Below are positions 17,606 to 25,878 of a stretch of 64,000 nucleotides of DNA, piece after piece. Both the position numbers and the translations under genes were made by a program. The DNA is taken from NCBI RefSeq assembly GCF_003937945.1, contig NZ_RSEC01000036.1:930001-994000 (forward strand), read 5' to 3'. Each line of letters opens with the position of its first letter. Position 1 is the first letter of the stretch. Below the pieces are notes generated by a model, which did no database searches, was not told the DNA's origin, and worked only from the letters and a program-made list of their open reading frames with translations. This stretch comes from Amycolatopsis eburnea (lineage in GTDB: Bacteria; Actinomycetota; Actinomycetes; Mycobacteriales; Pseudonocardiaceae).

Positions 17606-18934
17606 ATGCCTACGTACAAAGAGTTCCCCTTGGCGGACACCGCCGAGGGGCTGACCGAAGCCGACATCCTGAACTGGCACGTGAAGCCGGGCGACACGGT
17701 GACCGTCAACCAGATCGTGGTCGAGATCGAGACCGCGAAGGCCGCCGTGGAGCTGCCGATCCCGTGGGCCGGGGTCGTGACGGAGCTGCACGTCGAGCCG
17801 GGCCAGACGGTGGAGGTCGGCACGCCGATCCTCACCATCGACGTCGACCCCGGTGGCGCGGCCGCGCCTGCCGCCGCGGCGCCGGCTCCTGCTTCGGCTC
17901 CGGTCGAGGAAGAGGAGATGAAGCCGCTGGTCGGCTACGGCTCCAAGGCCGTGGTCACGCAGCGGCGGGCCCGGAAGGGCGCTGCTCCGGCTCCCGCTCC
18001 GGCCGCCGTCGCCGCTCCGCCTGCTCCAGCCGCTCCGGTCGCTCCCCGTGGTGGGTACGTCCCGCTCGCGAAGCCGCCGGTGCGGAAGCTGGCGAAGGAC
18101 CTCGGCGTCGACCTGCACGCGCTGACCGGATCCGCGGACGGCGGCGTCATCACCCGCGAGGACGTCGAGCGCGCCGCCAACGGCTCGGCACCCGCGCCCG
18201 CGGCGTCCACTGTGGACACCGGCTACGACCCGGCCACCCGCGAGCGGCGCGTGCCGATCAAGGGCGTCCGCAAGATGACCGCGGCGGCGATGGTGCAGAG
18301 CGCGTACACCGCTCCGCACGTCACGGAGTTCCTGACCATCGACGTCACGCCGATGATGGAGTTCCGCGAGAAGCTGAAGAAGTCGCGGGAGTTCGCCGGG
18401 GTCAAGGTCACGCCGCTGACGTTCGCCGCGAAGGCCGTGTGCCTGGCGGCGAAGCGCACCCCGGACATCAACGCGGTCTGGGACGAGGCGGCGCAGGAGA
18501 TCGTCTACAAGGACTACGTCCACCTGGGCATCGCGGCCGCCACGCCGCGCGGCCTGATCGTGCCGAAGGTCCGCGACGCCGACTCGCTGTCGCTCAAGGA
18601 GCTGGCTGTTGCGTTGACGCAGCTCACGGACGTGGCCCGCGAGGGCAAGACGTCCCCGGCGGACATGGCGAACGGCACGATCACGATCACCAACGTGGGC
18701 GTGTTCGGCGTCGACACCGGAACGCCGATCATCAACCCGGGCGAGTCCGCGATCCTGTGCCTCGGCGCGATCAAGGACCAGCCGTGGGTGGTGGACGGCG
18801 AGATCAAGGTCCGCAAGGTGCTCCAGCTGTCGCTGAGCTTCGACCACCGCGTGGTCGACGGCCAGCAGGGCTCGGAGTTCCTGGCTGACGTCGGCGCATT
18901 GCTGGCCGACCCGGCGATGGCGATGACTTACTGA
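17606..18934 (+). CDS. 2-oxoacid dehydrogenase E2 (dihydrolipoamide acyltransferase)
   Basis: This is a 442-residue E2. The single N-terminal lipoyl domain has its modified Lys in EIETAKAAVELP. An Ala/Pro-rich linker, the small E1/E3-binding domain (PPVRKLAKDLGVDLHAL) and a second linker follow. The catalytic acyltransferase domain ends with SFDHRVVDGQQGSEFL, which includes the active-site His and Asp. A single lipoyl domain is common for branched-chain complexes. No dihydrolipoamide dehydrogenase (E3) gene is present in the window, so E3 must be supplied from elsewhere. A hairpin follows the stop. Confidence 0.94.
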   Translation: MPTYKEFPLADTAEGLTEADILNWHVKPGDTVTVNQIVVEIETAKAAVELPIPWAGVVTELHVEPGQTVEVGTPILTIDVDPGGAAAPAAAAPAPASAPVEEEEMKPLVGYGSKAVVTQRRARKGAAPAPAPAAVAAPPAPAAPVAPRGGYVPLAKPPVRKLAKDLGVDLHALTGSADGGVITREDVERAANGSAPAPAASTVDTGYDPATRERRVPIKGVRKMTAAAMVQSAYTAPHVTEFLTIDVTPMMEFREKLKKSREFAGVKVTPLTFAAKAVCLAAKRTPDINAVWDEAAQEIVYKDYVHLGIAAATPRGLIVPKVRDADSLSLKELAVALTQLTDVAREGKTSPADMANGTITITNVGVFGVDTGTPIINPGESAILCLGAIKDQPWVVDGEIKVRKVLQLSLSFDHRVVDGQQGSEFLADVGALLADPAMAMTY

Positions 18935-18943
18935 GTTTTCGCG

Positions 18944-18973
18944 GGTGAGGGCCGTCTTCGGGCGGCCCTCACC
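18944..18973. terminator. Terminator hairpin after E2
   Basis: GGTGAGGGCCG (18944-18954) pairs with CGGCCCTCACC (18963-18973) across an 8-base loop. It lies 9 bases after the E2 stop and reaches into the last codons of the convergent small gene. Confidence 0.7.
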
Positions 18974-19169
18974 TCTTGCGGAAGACGATCTTCCCGGCGT
19001 CGAGGTCGACTCGGGTGTCGCCGCCGGCCTGGTCCTCGACCAGCATCAGCTGGACCTGGCGCTGTTCCAGCTCGTGCTGCTTCGTGCCGCCGAGGATCGC
19101 CTCGACCTCTTCGGTCGCGACGGTGCCACGCCCATGGGGCGAACCATACTCATTTGACGGAGTGAGCAC
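18969..19169 (-). CDS. Small DUF6191-like protein
   Basis: This is a 66-residue protein whose only in-frame start is GTG 19169. The C-terminal part (KQHELEQRQVQLMLVEDQ followed by TRVDLDAGKIVFRKR) matches the ending of actinobacterial DUF6191 proteins. The N-terminal transmembrane helix of the usual family member is missing, so this may be a truncated copy. Its start codon lies inside the TetR operator at 19159-19176, so the TetR next door probably controls it. Confidence 0.5.
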   Translation of the reverse strand: MLTPSNEYGSPHGRGTVATEEVEAILGGTKQHELEQRQVQLMLVEDQAGGDTRVDLDAGKIVFRKR

Positions 19170-19176
19170 TCACTCC
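19159..19176. promoter_or_regulatory. TetR operator palindrome
   Basis: GGAGTGAG and CTCACTCC form a perfect 8-bp inverted repeat with a 2-base centre, 14 bases upstream of the TetR start. The AGTGAG/CTCACT arms resemble operators of many TetR regulators of exporters. It overlaps the start of the divergent small gene. Confidence 0.75.
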
Positions 19177-19189
19177 GCACACTGGTGAC

Positions 19190-19816
19190 ATGACACCAGC
19201 CCCCGAAACCCGGCGGAGAGCGCCGGGCATGAGCGTCGAAGACCGGCGCGCCATGATCGTGCACGCGGTGCTGCCGCTCCTCATCGAGCACGGCGCCGGC
19301 GTCACGACCAGCCAGATCGCCCGCGCCGCCGGGATCGGCGAGGGCACCATCTTCCGCGCGTTCAAGGACAAGGACGAGCTGTTCGACGCCTGCACCGCCG
19401 AGGCGCTCAAGCCCGACCACGTGCTCGACGCGATCGCCGAGATCCCGATCGACCAGCCCCTCGAAGACCGGCTCGTCGAGGCCGCCGACGCGCTCGGCGC
19501 GCACCTCGAGCGGATGGGCGCGCTGATGGGCGCCCTGCACGCGTCCGGCCGCGTCAAGCACCGCGATCCCGAGCAGCGCCTGAAGGACCGCCGGACGCTG
19601 AAGGGCGGCCGCAGCGAGTCGATGGCCGCGATGCGCGGCGCGATCACCGAGCTGTTCGAGCCCGAGAAGGACCGGCTGCGGCTGTCCCCCGAGCAGCTGG
19701 CCGCGTTGTTCCTGACCCTGTTGTTCGGCGGCCGGCGGATGGCCCCGGTCGACGACGCCCCCACCACGCGCCAGGTGGTCGACGTCTTCCTGCACGGCGC
19801 CGTGGAGGCCAAGTGA
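19190..19816 (+). CDS. TetR family regulator of adjacent ABC exporter
   Basis: This is a 208-residue regulator. The helix-turn-helix is visible in AGVTTSQIARAAGIGEGTIF, then RAFKDKDELFDACTAEAL. Its stop overlaps the GTG of the ABC transporter by 4 bp, and a palindrome lies directly upstream, so it most likely represses its own operon and senses an exported compound. The ligand is unknown. Confidence 0.92.
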   Translation: MTPAPETRRRAPGMSVEDRRAMIVHAVLPLLIEHGAGVTTSQIARAAGIGEGTIFRAFKDKDELFDACTAEALKPDHVLDAIAEIPIDQPLEDRLVEAADALGAHLERMGALMGALHASGRVKHRDPEQRLKDRRTLKGGRSESMAAMRGAITELFEPEKDRLRLSPEQLAALFLTLLFGGRRMAPVDDAPTTRQVVDVFLHGAVEAK

Positions 19817-21783
19817 TCCCGGGCGGTGGGGGCGGGATGGAGTTCATGCTGGCCCGCCGCGGCCGTCGCCGGCACGCGACGACCGTGCCGGAGAGCGGGC
19901 TCACGGGCCCGGTCGACATCCCGGAGCCGAAACCGGACGACCAGCCGAAGGACCTGCGCTCGCGGCTGAAGCGCGCGAAGACGTCCGTGGCGGGCACGGT
20001 CCGCGGCCTGCCGAAGGTCGCGAAGCTGACGTGGCAGGCGAGCCCGCCCCTGACGATCGTGCTGGCGCTGATCACGCTGTTGTCGGGCCTCCTGCCGACG
20101 GTGACGGCGTACGTCGCGAAGCTCCTGCTCGACTCCGTCGTCGCGGCGATCCAGGGCAAGGGCACCACCGGCGACATCGTGAACGTCGCGCTGTTCCAGT
20201 TCGCCGTGCTCGCCGGTACGGCGATCAGCAGCGCGTTGACGTCGATCGCGCAGGCCCTGCTGCAGGAGCGCATGACGCTGACCATCCGCCACCGCGTGAT
20301 GGCGCACGCGAGCGAGCTGCACCTGGCGTACTTCGAGGGCTCGACGTCCTACGACATGCTGCGCCAGGCGGCGCAGGAAGCACCGACGCGGCCGCTGTCG
20401 ATGATGAACTCCGCGCTGGGCCTGGTCCGGACGCTGATCACGTTCGGCAGCATGATCGCGCTGCTCGTCTCGATCAGCCCGCTGCTGGCGCTGGTCGCGC
20501 TGCTGGCGCCGATCCCGGCGTTCATCTCGCAGTCCAAGTACGGCTCGCGCGCGTTCTGGCTGACGTTCCTGATGTCGCCGATCAAGCGGCGGATGGACTA
20601 CCTGTCTTCGCTGGTCACGACGGACACGTACGCCAAGGAGACGAAGCTGTTCGGCCTCGGCCCGTACTTCGTCGACCGCTTCCGCCGCCTCGGCGTCGTG
20701 TCGTACGAGCGGCAGCGCAAGCTGACGATCAACCGCAACGTCAGCTCGACGTCCTGGGGCCTGTTGAGCACGCTCGCGGGCTCGGCGATCGCGCTGTACA
20801 TCGCCCTGGAGGCGGTCGGCGGCCGGCTGACGCTGGGCGACCTCGCCCTGTACACGGCGGCGGCGACGTCCGTGCAGGCGTCGGTGTCCGGGCTGTTCAC
20901 GGCGTTTTCGGGGATGTACGAGAACAACCTCTACCTGGACACGCTCTACCGGTTCCTGGACACGAAGCCGGAGATCACGGCGCCCGCGGCACCGCGCCCG
21001 TTCCCGTCCGTCGTGGCCGGTCACATCGAGTTCGAGTCGGTGACGTTCGCCTACCCGGGCTCGGAGGAGCCGGCGCTGGAGGACGTCAGCTTCGAGATCC
21101 GCCCGGGCGAGACGGTGGCGGTGGTGGGCCGCAACGGCGCGGGCAAGTCGACGCTGTTCAAGCTCCTGTGCCGGTTGTACGACCCGACCGCCGGCCGGAT
21201 CCTGCTGGACGGCGTCGACATCCGCGAGTACGACCCGGTCGAGCTGCGAACGCGGATCAGCGCGATGTTCCAGGACTACGTGACGTACCAGGGAACCGCG
21301 GCGGAGAACATCGGCTTGGGCGACCTGTCCCGGCTGGAGGACCGCGCGCACATCGAGGCTTCGGCCCGCCGGGCGGGCGCGGACGAGCGCATCGAGCGCC
21401 TCCCGTCCGGCTACGACAGCCCGCTCGGCCGCTGGTTCGACCAGGGCGTCTCCCTGTCCGGCGGCGAGTGGCAGAAGATCGCGCTGGCTCGGGCGTTCCA
21501 GCGCGAAGCGCCGCTGTTGATCCTGGACGAACCGACGTCGGCGCTGGACGCGCAGGCCGAGCACGACCTGTTCTCGCGGCTGCGTCAGCTGTCGGAGGGG
21601 CGGACGACGTTGTACATCTCGCACCGGTTCTCGACGGTCCGGCAGGCGGAGCGGATCCTGCTGCTGGACCACGGGAAGGTGGCGGAGTACGGAACGCACG
21701 AGGAGCTGATGGCGGCGAAGGCCGGGTACGCCGATCTGTTCACGCTTCAGGCACAGGCGTACTTGGACGAGGTGCCGAGCTAG
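19813..21783 (+). CDS. ABC exporter half-transporter (fused permease-ATPase)
   Basis: This is a 656-residue exporter with the membrane domain first. Six hydrophobic segments lie between about residues 75 and 360 (for example LTIVLALITLLSGLLPTVTAYV split by short loops), and the ATPase follows. Walker A is VGRNGAGKST, the signature is VSLSGGEWQK, and Walker B is [13 protein letters not shown], followed by the H-loop YISHRFST. GTG 19813 overlaps the TetR stop; an internal ATG (MEFMLARRGRR) 12 codons later is an alternative. Such half-transporters dimerise and export drugs, lipids or peptides. The last 44 bp overlap the convergent membrane protein gene. Confidence 0.92.
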   Translation: MIPGGGGGMEFMLARRGRRRHATTVPESGLTGPVDIPEPKPDDQPKDLRSRLKRAKTSVAGTVRGLPKVAKLTWQASPPLTIVLALITLLSGLLPTVTAYVAKLLLDSVVAAIQGKGTTGDIVNVALFQFAVLAGTAISSALTSIAQALLQERMTLTIRHRVMAHASELHLAYFEGSTSYDMLRQAAQEAPTRPLSMMNSALGLVRTLITFGSMIALLVSISPLLALVALLAPIPAFISQSKYGSRAFWLTFLMSPIKRRMDYLSSLVTTDTYAKETKLFGLGPYFVDRFRRLGVVSYERQRKLTINRNVSSTSWGLLSTLAGSAIALYIALEAVGGRLTLGDLALYTAAATSVQASVSGLFTAFSGMYENNLYLDTLYRFLDTKPEITAPAAPRPFPSVVAGHIEFESVTFAYPGSEEPALEDVSFEIRPGETVAVVGRNGAGKSTLFKLLCRLYDPTAGRILLDGVDIREYDPVELRTRISAMFQDYVTYQGTAAENIGLGDLSRLEDRAHIEASARRAGADERIERLPSGYDSPLGRWFDQGVSLSGGEWQKIALARAFQREAPLLILDEPTSALDAQAEHDLFSRLRQLSEGRTTLYISHRFSTVRQAERILLLDHGKVAEYGTHEELMAAKAGYADLFTLQAQAYLDEVPS

Positions 21784-23068
21784 CCCGGACGAACTCCGCG
21801 GGGATCTCGGTACCCCCGCGGAGTTCGACGTCCCGCAGGTTCAGCCAGGGTTTGGCGTCCTCGTCCGCGTTGAGCTCGACGGCCACGGCGTCGAGCGCGC
21901 AGTCCCGGAGCCAGATCATCCGCTCGCGCGCGCTCCACAGCTCCAGCCGCAGGCGACCGCGGGTGAACCGCACGTCTTCGAAGACCAGCCGCGGGAACCC
22001 ACCCGAGTCGTCTTGCCAGCCGGCGTCGAGGTCCTTGAAATCCACGTGGGTGTCCGACAGCTCCATCTGCTCGAAGCGCACTTCGCCGGCTTCGATGCTG
22101 AGCTGCGTGAAGTCCAGGCGTTCGCACGCGACCCGGCACCGGTAGAAGTCGGTCGTGCCCCCTCGGACGGTCGAGCCGGCCCAGCTGAGCTCGCGCCCGG
22201 CGAATTCGGCGCCGACGAACTCGATGCCGCCGTCGAAGAGCACGCTGCCGAAGGTGGTGCGCTCGGCAGCGAACCGGGTGCCGTGGCAGCTGAGGCCGCC
22301 GCTGAAGCGCGCGCGGTCGAACGAGGTCAGCTGCCCGGTGAACTCCGCCCGGTCGAGGATCAGCCGCCCGCGGAACCGCAGCCCGGAGAAGTCGGCGTTC
22401 TCGAACACGACCTCGGTGAAGTCGAAGTCGACCGGGTGCCGCCACCAGCGGAGCCCGGTCAGCCGGTCGCGGAACATCCGGAGGATCGCCTCGCGCACCA
22501 CGGACTCGCCGGGCGTCATGGTTTCGGGCTGCAGGCGCAGGTAGCCGCAGAGGACGTCGATGCAGACCTGGCGCTTGTCCACCCAGTCGTCGGCGAGCCC
22601 GGCGAGGGCGTAGACGCCGGTCAACCGCACCGCGGGACTGTCGTGCGCCAGCTGCTCGGCGGCGGCGCCCAGGCGTTCGTTGAACCCCTGGACGGTCTCC
22701 CGCTCGGCCTTCTCGACGGCGAGGGCGTGCTCGTTCTCGGTGACCCGCTGCTTCCGGTAGTTGACCGCGAGCAGCACCACCCCACCCAACCCGGCGACGA
22801 CGGACAGCGCGATCTTCAGCAGATCGAGCAACTGGGTGACGTCGAAGGCGCCTGTGGCGGGCAGCCGCGGCCAGTCGAGGAACCAGAGAAGCCCGCCCCC
22901 AGCCGCGCCCGCGACGACGACGGCGATCGCCAACCAGACGAGCACGGACGCGGCGATACCGGCTCTCACCTGCGGAAACTCCGGGAGCCTCAGCCGTCGA
23001 CGCGCGGCCAGCGCCACGCCGCCGAGCACCGCGAGCGCGATCAGGAGCCAGCGGAACCAGTCGGGCAC
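21740..23068 (-). CDS. Pentapeptide-repeat membrane protein
   Basis: This is a 442-residue protein. Two N-terminal hydrophobic segments (WFRWLLIALAVLGGVALAA and SVLVWLAIAVVVAGAAGGGL) and a third (LDLLKIALSVVAGLGGVVLL) precede a cytoplasmic domain with an Arg/Glu-rich helix. The second half has pentapeptide-like units (FDFTEVVFENADFSGLRFRG, RAEFTGQLTSF, ARFSGGLSCHG). GTG 23068 was chosen because it begins directly at the first membrane segment and the upstream sequence has no protein character. The family is common in actinomycetes, and its function is unknown. Its 3' end overlaps the ABC exporter. Confidence 0.75.
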   Translation of the reverse strand: MPDWFRWLLIALAVLGGVALAARRRLRLPEFPQVRAGIAASVLVWLAIAVVVAGAAGGGLLWFLDWPRLPATGAFDVTQLLDLLKIALSVVAGLGGVVLLAVNYRKQRVTENEHALAVEKAERETVQGFNERLGAAAEQLAHDSPAVRLTGVYALAGLADDWVDKRQVCIDVLCGYLRLQPETMTPGESVVREAILRMFRDRLTGLRWWRHPVDFDFTEVVFENADFSGLRFRGRLILDRAEFTGQLTSFDRARFSGGLSCHGTRFAAERTTFGSVLFDGGIEFVGAEFAGRELSWAGSTVRGGTTDFYRCRVACERLDFTQLSIEAGEVRFEQMELSDTHVDFKDLDAGWQDDSGGFPRLVFEDVRFTRGRLRLELWSARERMIWLRDCALDAVAVELNADEDAKPWLNLRDVELRGGTEIPAEFVRASSAPRPSTPVPEA

Positions 23069-23137
23069 GAAGGGTGAGACTAGCCGGTGGGTTTCGGCCG
23101 CGGGAGCAAATCGGACAGGTCGTTCGTTGTCCCGGGT

Positions 23138-23605
23138 ATGGCTGTCGCGTTCCTGCTCTACGTCTTCGCCGAGATCGCCGCGATCTGGGCGGTGGGCTCG
23201 GCCGTCGGCGTGCTCGGCACCCTGGGCCTCCTGCTCGCTGGCGCCTTCGTCGGCTCCTGGCTCGCGCGCCGTGAGGGTGCGAAGGCGATGCGGGCGTTCG
23301 TGGAGTCCGCGCGGATGGGACGCCCGTCGGAGAAGGAACTGACCGACGGGATGCTGGTCGGGCTCGGCGGGGTGCTGATCCTGGTGCCGGGGTTCGTGAG
23401 TGACGTGCTGGGGCTGCTGCTGATTCTGCCGCCTTCGCGTGCCGTGGCGCGGCGGTTGTGGTTGAAGCGGATGGAGAAGCGGGCGGTGCGGTTCGCTAAT
23501 CAGCGACGGGGGCCGGTGATGGTGGTGGACAGTGAGGTTGTGTCCTCGGAGGAGCCGAGGCGCGATCAGCCGACGGTGATCGAGGGGCGCGTCATCGAGG
23601 GGTAG
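23138..23605 (+). CDS. FxsA family membrane protein
   Basis: This is a 155-residue protein with two pairs of hydrophobic helices (AVAFLLYVFAEIAAIWAVG, GTLGLLLAGAFVGSWLA; GGVLILVPGFVSDVLGLLL). The conserved FxsA core LLVPGFVSDVLGLLLILPPSR is present in slightly altered form. The ATG at 23138 begins at the family's usual position; an upstream extension to 23087 has no support. FxsA relieves phage T7 F-exclusion in E. coli when overproduced, but its normal role is unclear. The gene is divergent from the pentapeptide protein. Confidence 0.85.
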   Translation: MAVAFLLYVFAEIAAIWAVGSAVGVLGTLGLLLAGAFVGSWLARREGAKAMRAFVESARMGRPSEKELTDGMLVGLGGVLILVPGFVSDVLGLLLILPPSRAVARRLWLKRMEKRAVRFANQRRGPVMVVDSEVVSSEEPRRDQPTVIEGRVIEG

Positions 23606-23634
23606 TCCCCGCTGGGCTCGAACCTTGTCACAAT

Positions 23635-24060
23635 GTGCGCGTGGAGCGCTTGAAGACCACATCCGCGGTACGAGTCCGGATGAGCAAGCAGAAGTCCCGG
23701 AACACCGGGATCGAGATGGCCTTGCGCAGACTCCTCCACAGCGCCGGTTTCCGTTATCGAGTGCACCGGCGACCGGTCAAAGGGGTACGCCGAGAGGCGG
23801 ACCTGGTATTCGGTCCCGCCCGAGTCGCGGTCTTCGTCGACGGATGCTTCTGGCACGGGTGTCCGGAGCACGCGACGTGGCCGAAGAACAACGCGGAGTT
23901 CTGGCGCGAGAAGATCGAGACCAACCGCAGGCGCGACGCCGACACCGACTCTCGGCTGCACGACGCCGGGTGGCTGTCGGTTCGCGTATGGGAGCACGAA
24001 ACCGCGGAAACGGCGGCGGACCGGGTGAGCACCGCGGTCCGCGAGCGCCGCAGGAACTAG
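23635..24060 (+). CDS. vsr: Very short patch repair (Vsr) endonuclease
   Basis: This is a 141-residue endonuclease starting at GTG 23635. It carries the Vsr signatures RMSKQKSRNTGIEMALRR, GFRYRVHRRPVKG, EADLVFGPARVAVFVDGCFW, then HGCPEH and GWLSVRVWEHE. The catalytic Asp of the PD-(D/E)XK-like core lies in the ADLVF strand. Vsr nicks T:G mismatches produced by deamination of 5-methylcytosine. Its 3' end overlaps the convergent C5 methyltransferase by 4 bp, so the two form a functional pair in which the repair enzyme corrects damage caused by the methylase. Confidence 0.93.
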   Translation: MRVERLKTTSAVRVRMSKQKSRNTGIEMALRRLLHSAGFRYRVHRRPVKGVRREADLVFGPARVAVFVDGCFWHGCPEHATWPKNNAEFWREKIETNRRRDADTDSRLHDAGWLSVRVWEHETAETAADRVSTAVRERRRN

Positions 24061-25151
24061 TCGGAGTCCTTGATGAGACCCTCGACGCCAGTACGGGACT
24101 CCCACCAACTCTGCTTGACACATCGGTCCAGCACGGTGTCGTCAAGTTTCTTGCCCAGCGCTGCCGCGAGGACGTGTGCGCCCAGCCGCGGCGGGATAGC
24201 GTTGCCGATCTGTTGTGCGATACCTCGCCCGGACCAGGGGTAGTCGTATGGGAACGTCTGGAGCTTGCCTGCTTCGTGGTCGGAGAACCGGTCGGGCAAC
24301 CCCTTCGCCCGACCGACGAGGCGGTTGCGGGACACCTTGCCGGTCACCGTGAACGCAGGCTGCGTCAAATCCCTTCGCCCACGCAGCTTCGGGTTCCCGC
24401 CGGTGCCGTAGTTCGATACCACGGTGACCCGTCCCGACCAGCCGAGCGCCTCACCCATCGTCTTCCAGGGCTGGAGGCTCAAGTCACCTTCGCCCCTGGC
24501 TTGTCCCTTGCGGTAGCGACGATGAGTCGGAGCGGGCAATTTCGCCTCGCCCTCGAGCCTGGCGATCAGGATGGCTCGGCGACGTGTTTGTGGAACGCCG
24601 AAGTCTTCGGTGTGGAGAATGCCGCAGTCGATTTTGTAGCCCTTCGCGCCGAGGACGCGACCGAACGCCCTCCACACGGGAAGCACCGCCGGAACCTGTT
24701 CCAGCAGGATCGCCTCGTACGGGGCGCCGCGATCAGCTGCATCGAGAGCCCACCTCAAGGGCTCCAAGACGAGGCCGGTTCGCTCGTCCTTCAGCTTCCT
24801 GAGCGCCGGAATCACGTCTTGGCCCCGTTGCATGGCCTCCACAAAACCCAGAACCCGATCGAGCGCTTTGCGGCCTTCACCCTTCCCGGCGACCGTATAC
24901 GTCTGACACGGAGGTCCTCCGGTGAGGATCCGAGCGTCCGGGTAGTCGAGCGGCTTGGAGTGGCGGACATCGCCGTGTTCGGTGCGCAGCTGGGCCTTCC
25001 GGCGGGTCTCGCAGGCGTCGTCGTCCCACTCGATGCCTGCGACGGACACCCCGAGCCAGTGGGCCGCGACGTCGAGACCCCCGGGACCGGCGAAGAGGTC
25101 CACCATCTCGACCTGCGGAGACGAAGGCGAGGGCGGTTGTCCGTCGGTCAT
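24057..25151 (-). CDS. dcm: DNA cytosine-5 methyltransferase
   Basis: This is a 364-residue C5 methylase. Motif I is DLFAGPGGLD, and motif IV is TGGPPCQTYT with catalytic Cys82. The motif VI region reads LLEQVP instead of the usual ENV. Motif VIII is PQTRRRAILIA, and motif X is AQQIGNAIPP near the C-terminus. The target recognition region lies between about residues 215 and 290. No restriction endonuclease is adjacent, so this looks like an orphan or Vsr-coupled methylase. Third-codon-position GC looks lower than in neighbouring genes, which suggests horizontal acquisition together with vsr. Confidence 0.93.
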   Translation of the reverse strand: MTDGQPPSPSSPQVEMVDLFAGPGGLDVAAHWLGVSVAGIEWDDDACETRRKAQLRTEHGDVRHSKPLDYPDARILTGGPPCQTYTVAGKGEGRKALDRVLGFVEAMQRGQDVIPALRKLKDERTGLVLEPLRWALDAADRGAPYEAILLEQVPAVLPVWRAFGRVLGAKGYKIDCGILHTEDFGVPQTRRRAILIARLEGEAKLPAPTHRRYRKGQARGEGDLSLQPWKTMGEALGWSGRVTVVSNYGTGGNPKLRGRRDLTQPAFTVTGKVSRNRLVGRAKGLPDRFSDHEAGKLQTFPYDYPWSGRGIAQQIGNAIPPRLGAHVLAAALGKKLDDTVLDRCVKQSWWESRTGVEGLIKDSD

Positions 25152-25252
25152 GAAAAGGGAGTCTATAAGTCAGGTACGACACTCCGAACGAGTCCCGAAC
25201 CCGACACGCCGGCAGGTCCCCAGCCGGCCGTGTCACTCGCGGGACAATACAG

Positions 25253-25864
25253 CTAGTCCACTGTCGGCTTGGGGATGTCGAAGTAGCTCGAGAACCGCAC
25301 CGCCGGGGCGTACTCGCCCTTCACCTTCACCCGGCCCGTCACGAACATCGCCGCCACCGCGGCGTTGCCCGTGGCCATCCGGATGAAGTCGTCCACCGAC
25401 AGCGTGATCGTCGTGTCCGGCGAACGGGACAAATCCGTCGAAGAGACGCACACGCCGTCCTCGATGACCGTCTGGAAGCGGTCGTAGCCGTCTTCGCCGG
25501 CGCCCTCTGAAAAGCGCCAGGAAACCACGAAATCGACGTGGCGCGCCTTCTCCGGGAGGAAATGCTCCGACATGCGGCGGAATATCTCGTCGAGAAACAC
25601 CGGGCGCAACTCGGGGTGCTCCGCGATCGCCTTCAACTGGTCACGGGAAGCTCGCCGGACGACGTCGACCAGGACGTCCGTCGACAGCGAGCTCAGCTCG
25701 ATCCCCGCTCCCGCGGAGCCCAGCATGTGCAGGGTTTCCAGGACCTGGACAAACTGCGAGGGCGTCAGGTTGCCGAGGACCAGCTTCTCCGCGAACGCGT
25801 TCACCACGTGGCTGCCGCGGATGGCACGGGGCCGGGAAAGGCGCCACTTCGCTTTTCGGGGCAC
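25253..25864 (-). CDS. SCP2-like sterol-carrier domain protein, copy B
   Basis: This is a 203-residue protein starting at GTG 25864. A helical N-terminal half leads to a C-terminal SCP2-type domain. The final strands VDDFIRMATGNAAVAAMFVT and GRVKVKGEYAPAVRFSSYFD match the end of sterol-carrier folds. It is a paralogue of the upstream neighbour (RIKVKGDLAFAAGLIGFFD). A TATAAT box lies 8 bases ahead of the GTG, inside the stop of the upstream gene, so it may have its own leaderless promoter. Lipid binding is inferred. Confidence 0.7.
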   Translation of the reverse strand: MPRKAKWRLSRPRAIRGSHVVNAFAEKLVLGNLTPSQFVQVLETLHMLGSAGAGIELSSLSTDVLVDVVRRASRDQLKAIAEHPELRPVFLDEIFRRMSEHFLPEKARHVDFVVSWRFSEGAGEDGYDRFQTVIEDGVCVSSTDLSRSPDTTITLSVDDFIRMATGNAAVAAMFVTGRVKVKGEYAPAVRFSSYFDIPKPTVD

Positions 25865-25872
25865 GGGCAGGA

Positions 25873-25878
25873 ATTATA
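25873..25878 (-). promoter_or_regulatory. -10 box (TATAAT), leaderless start
   Basis: A perfect TATAAT on the minus strand overlaps the stop codon of the upstream SCP2-like gene and lies 8 bases before GTG 25864, placing the expected transcription start at the start codon. No good -35 box is visible. Confidence 0.5.
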
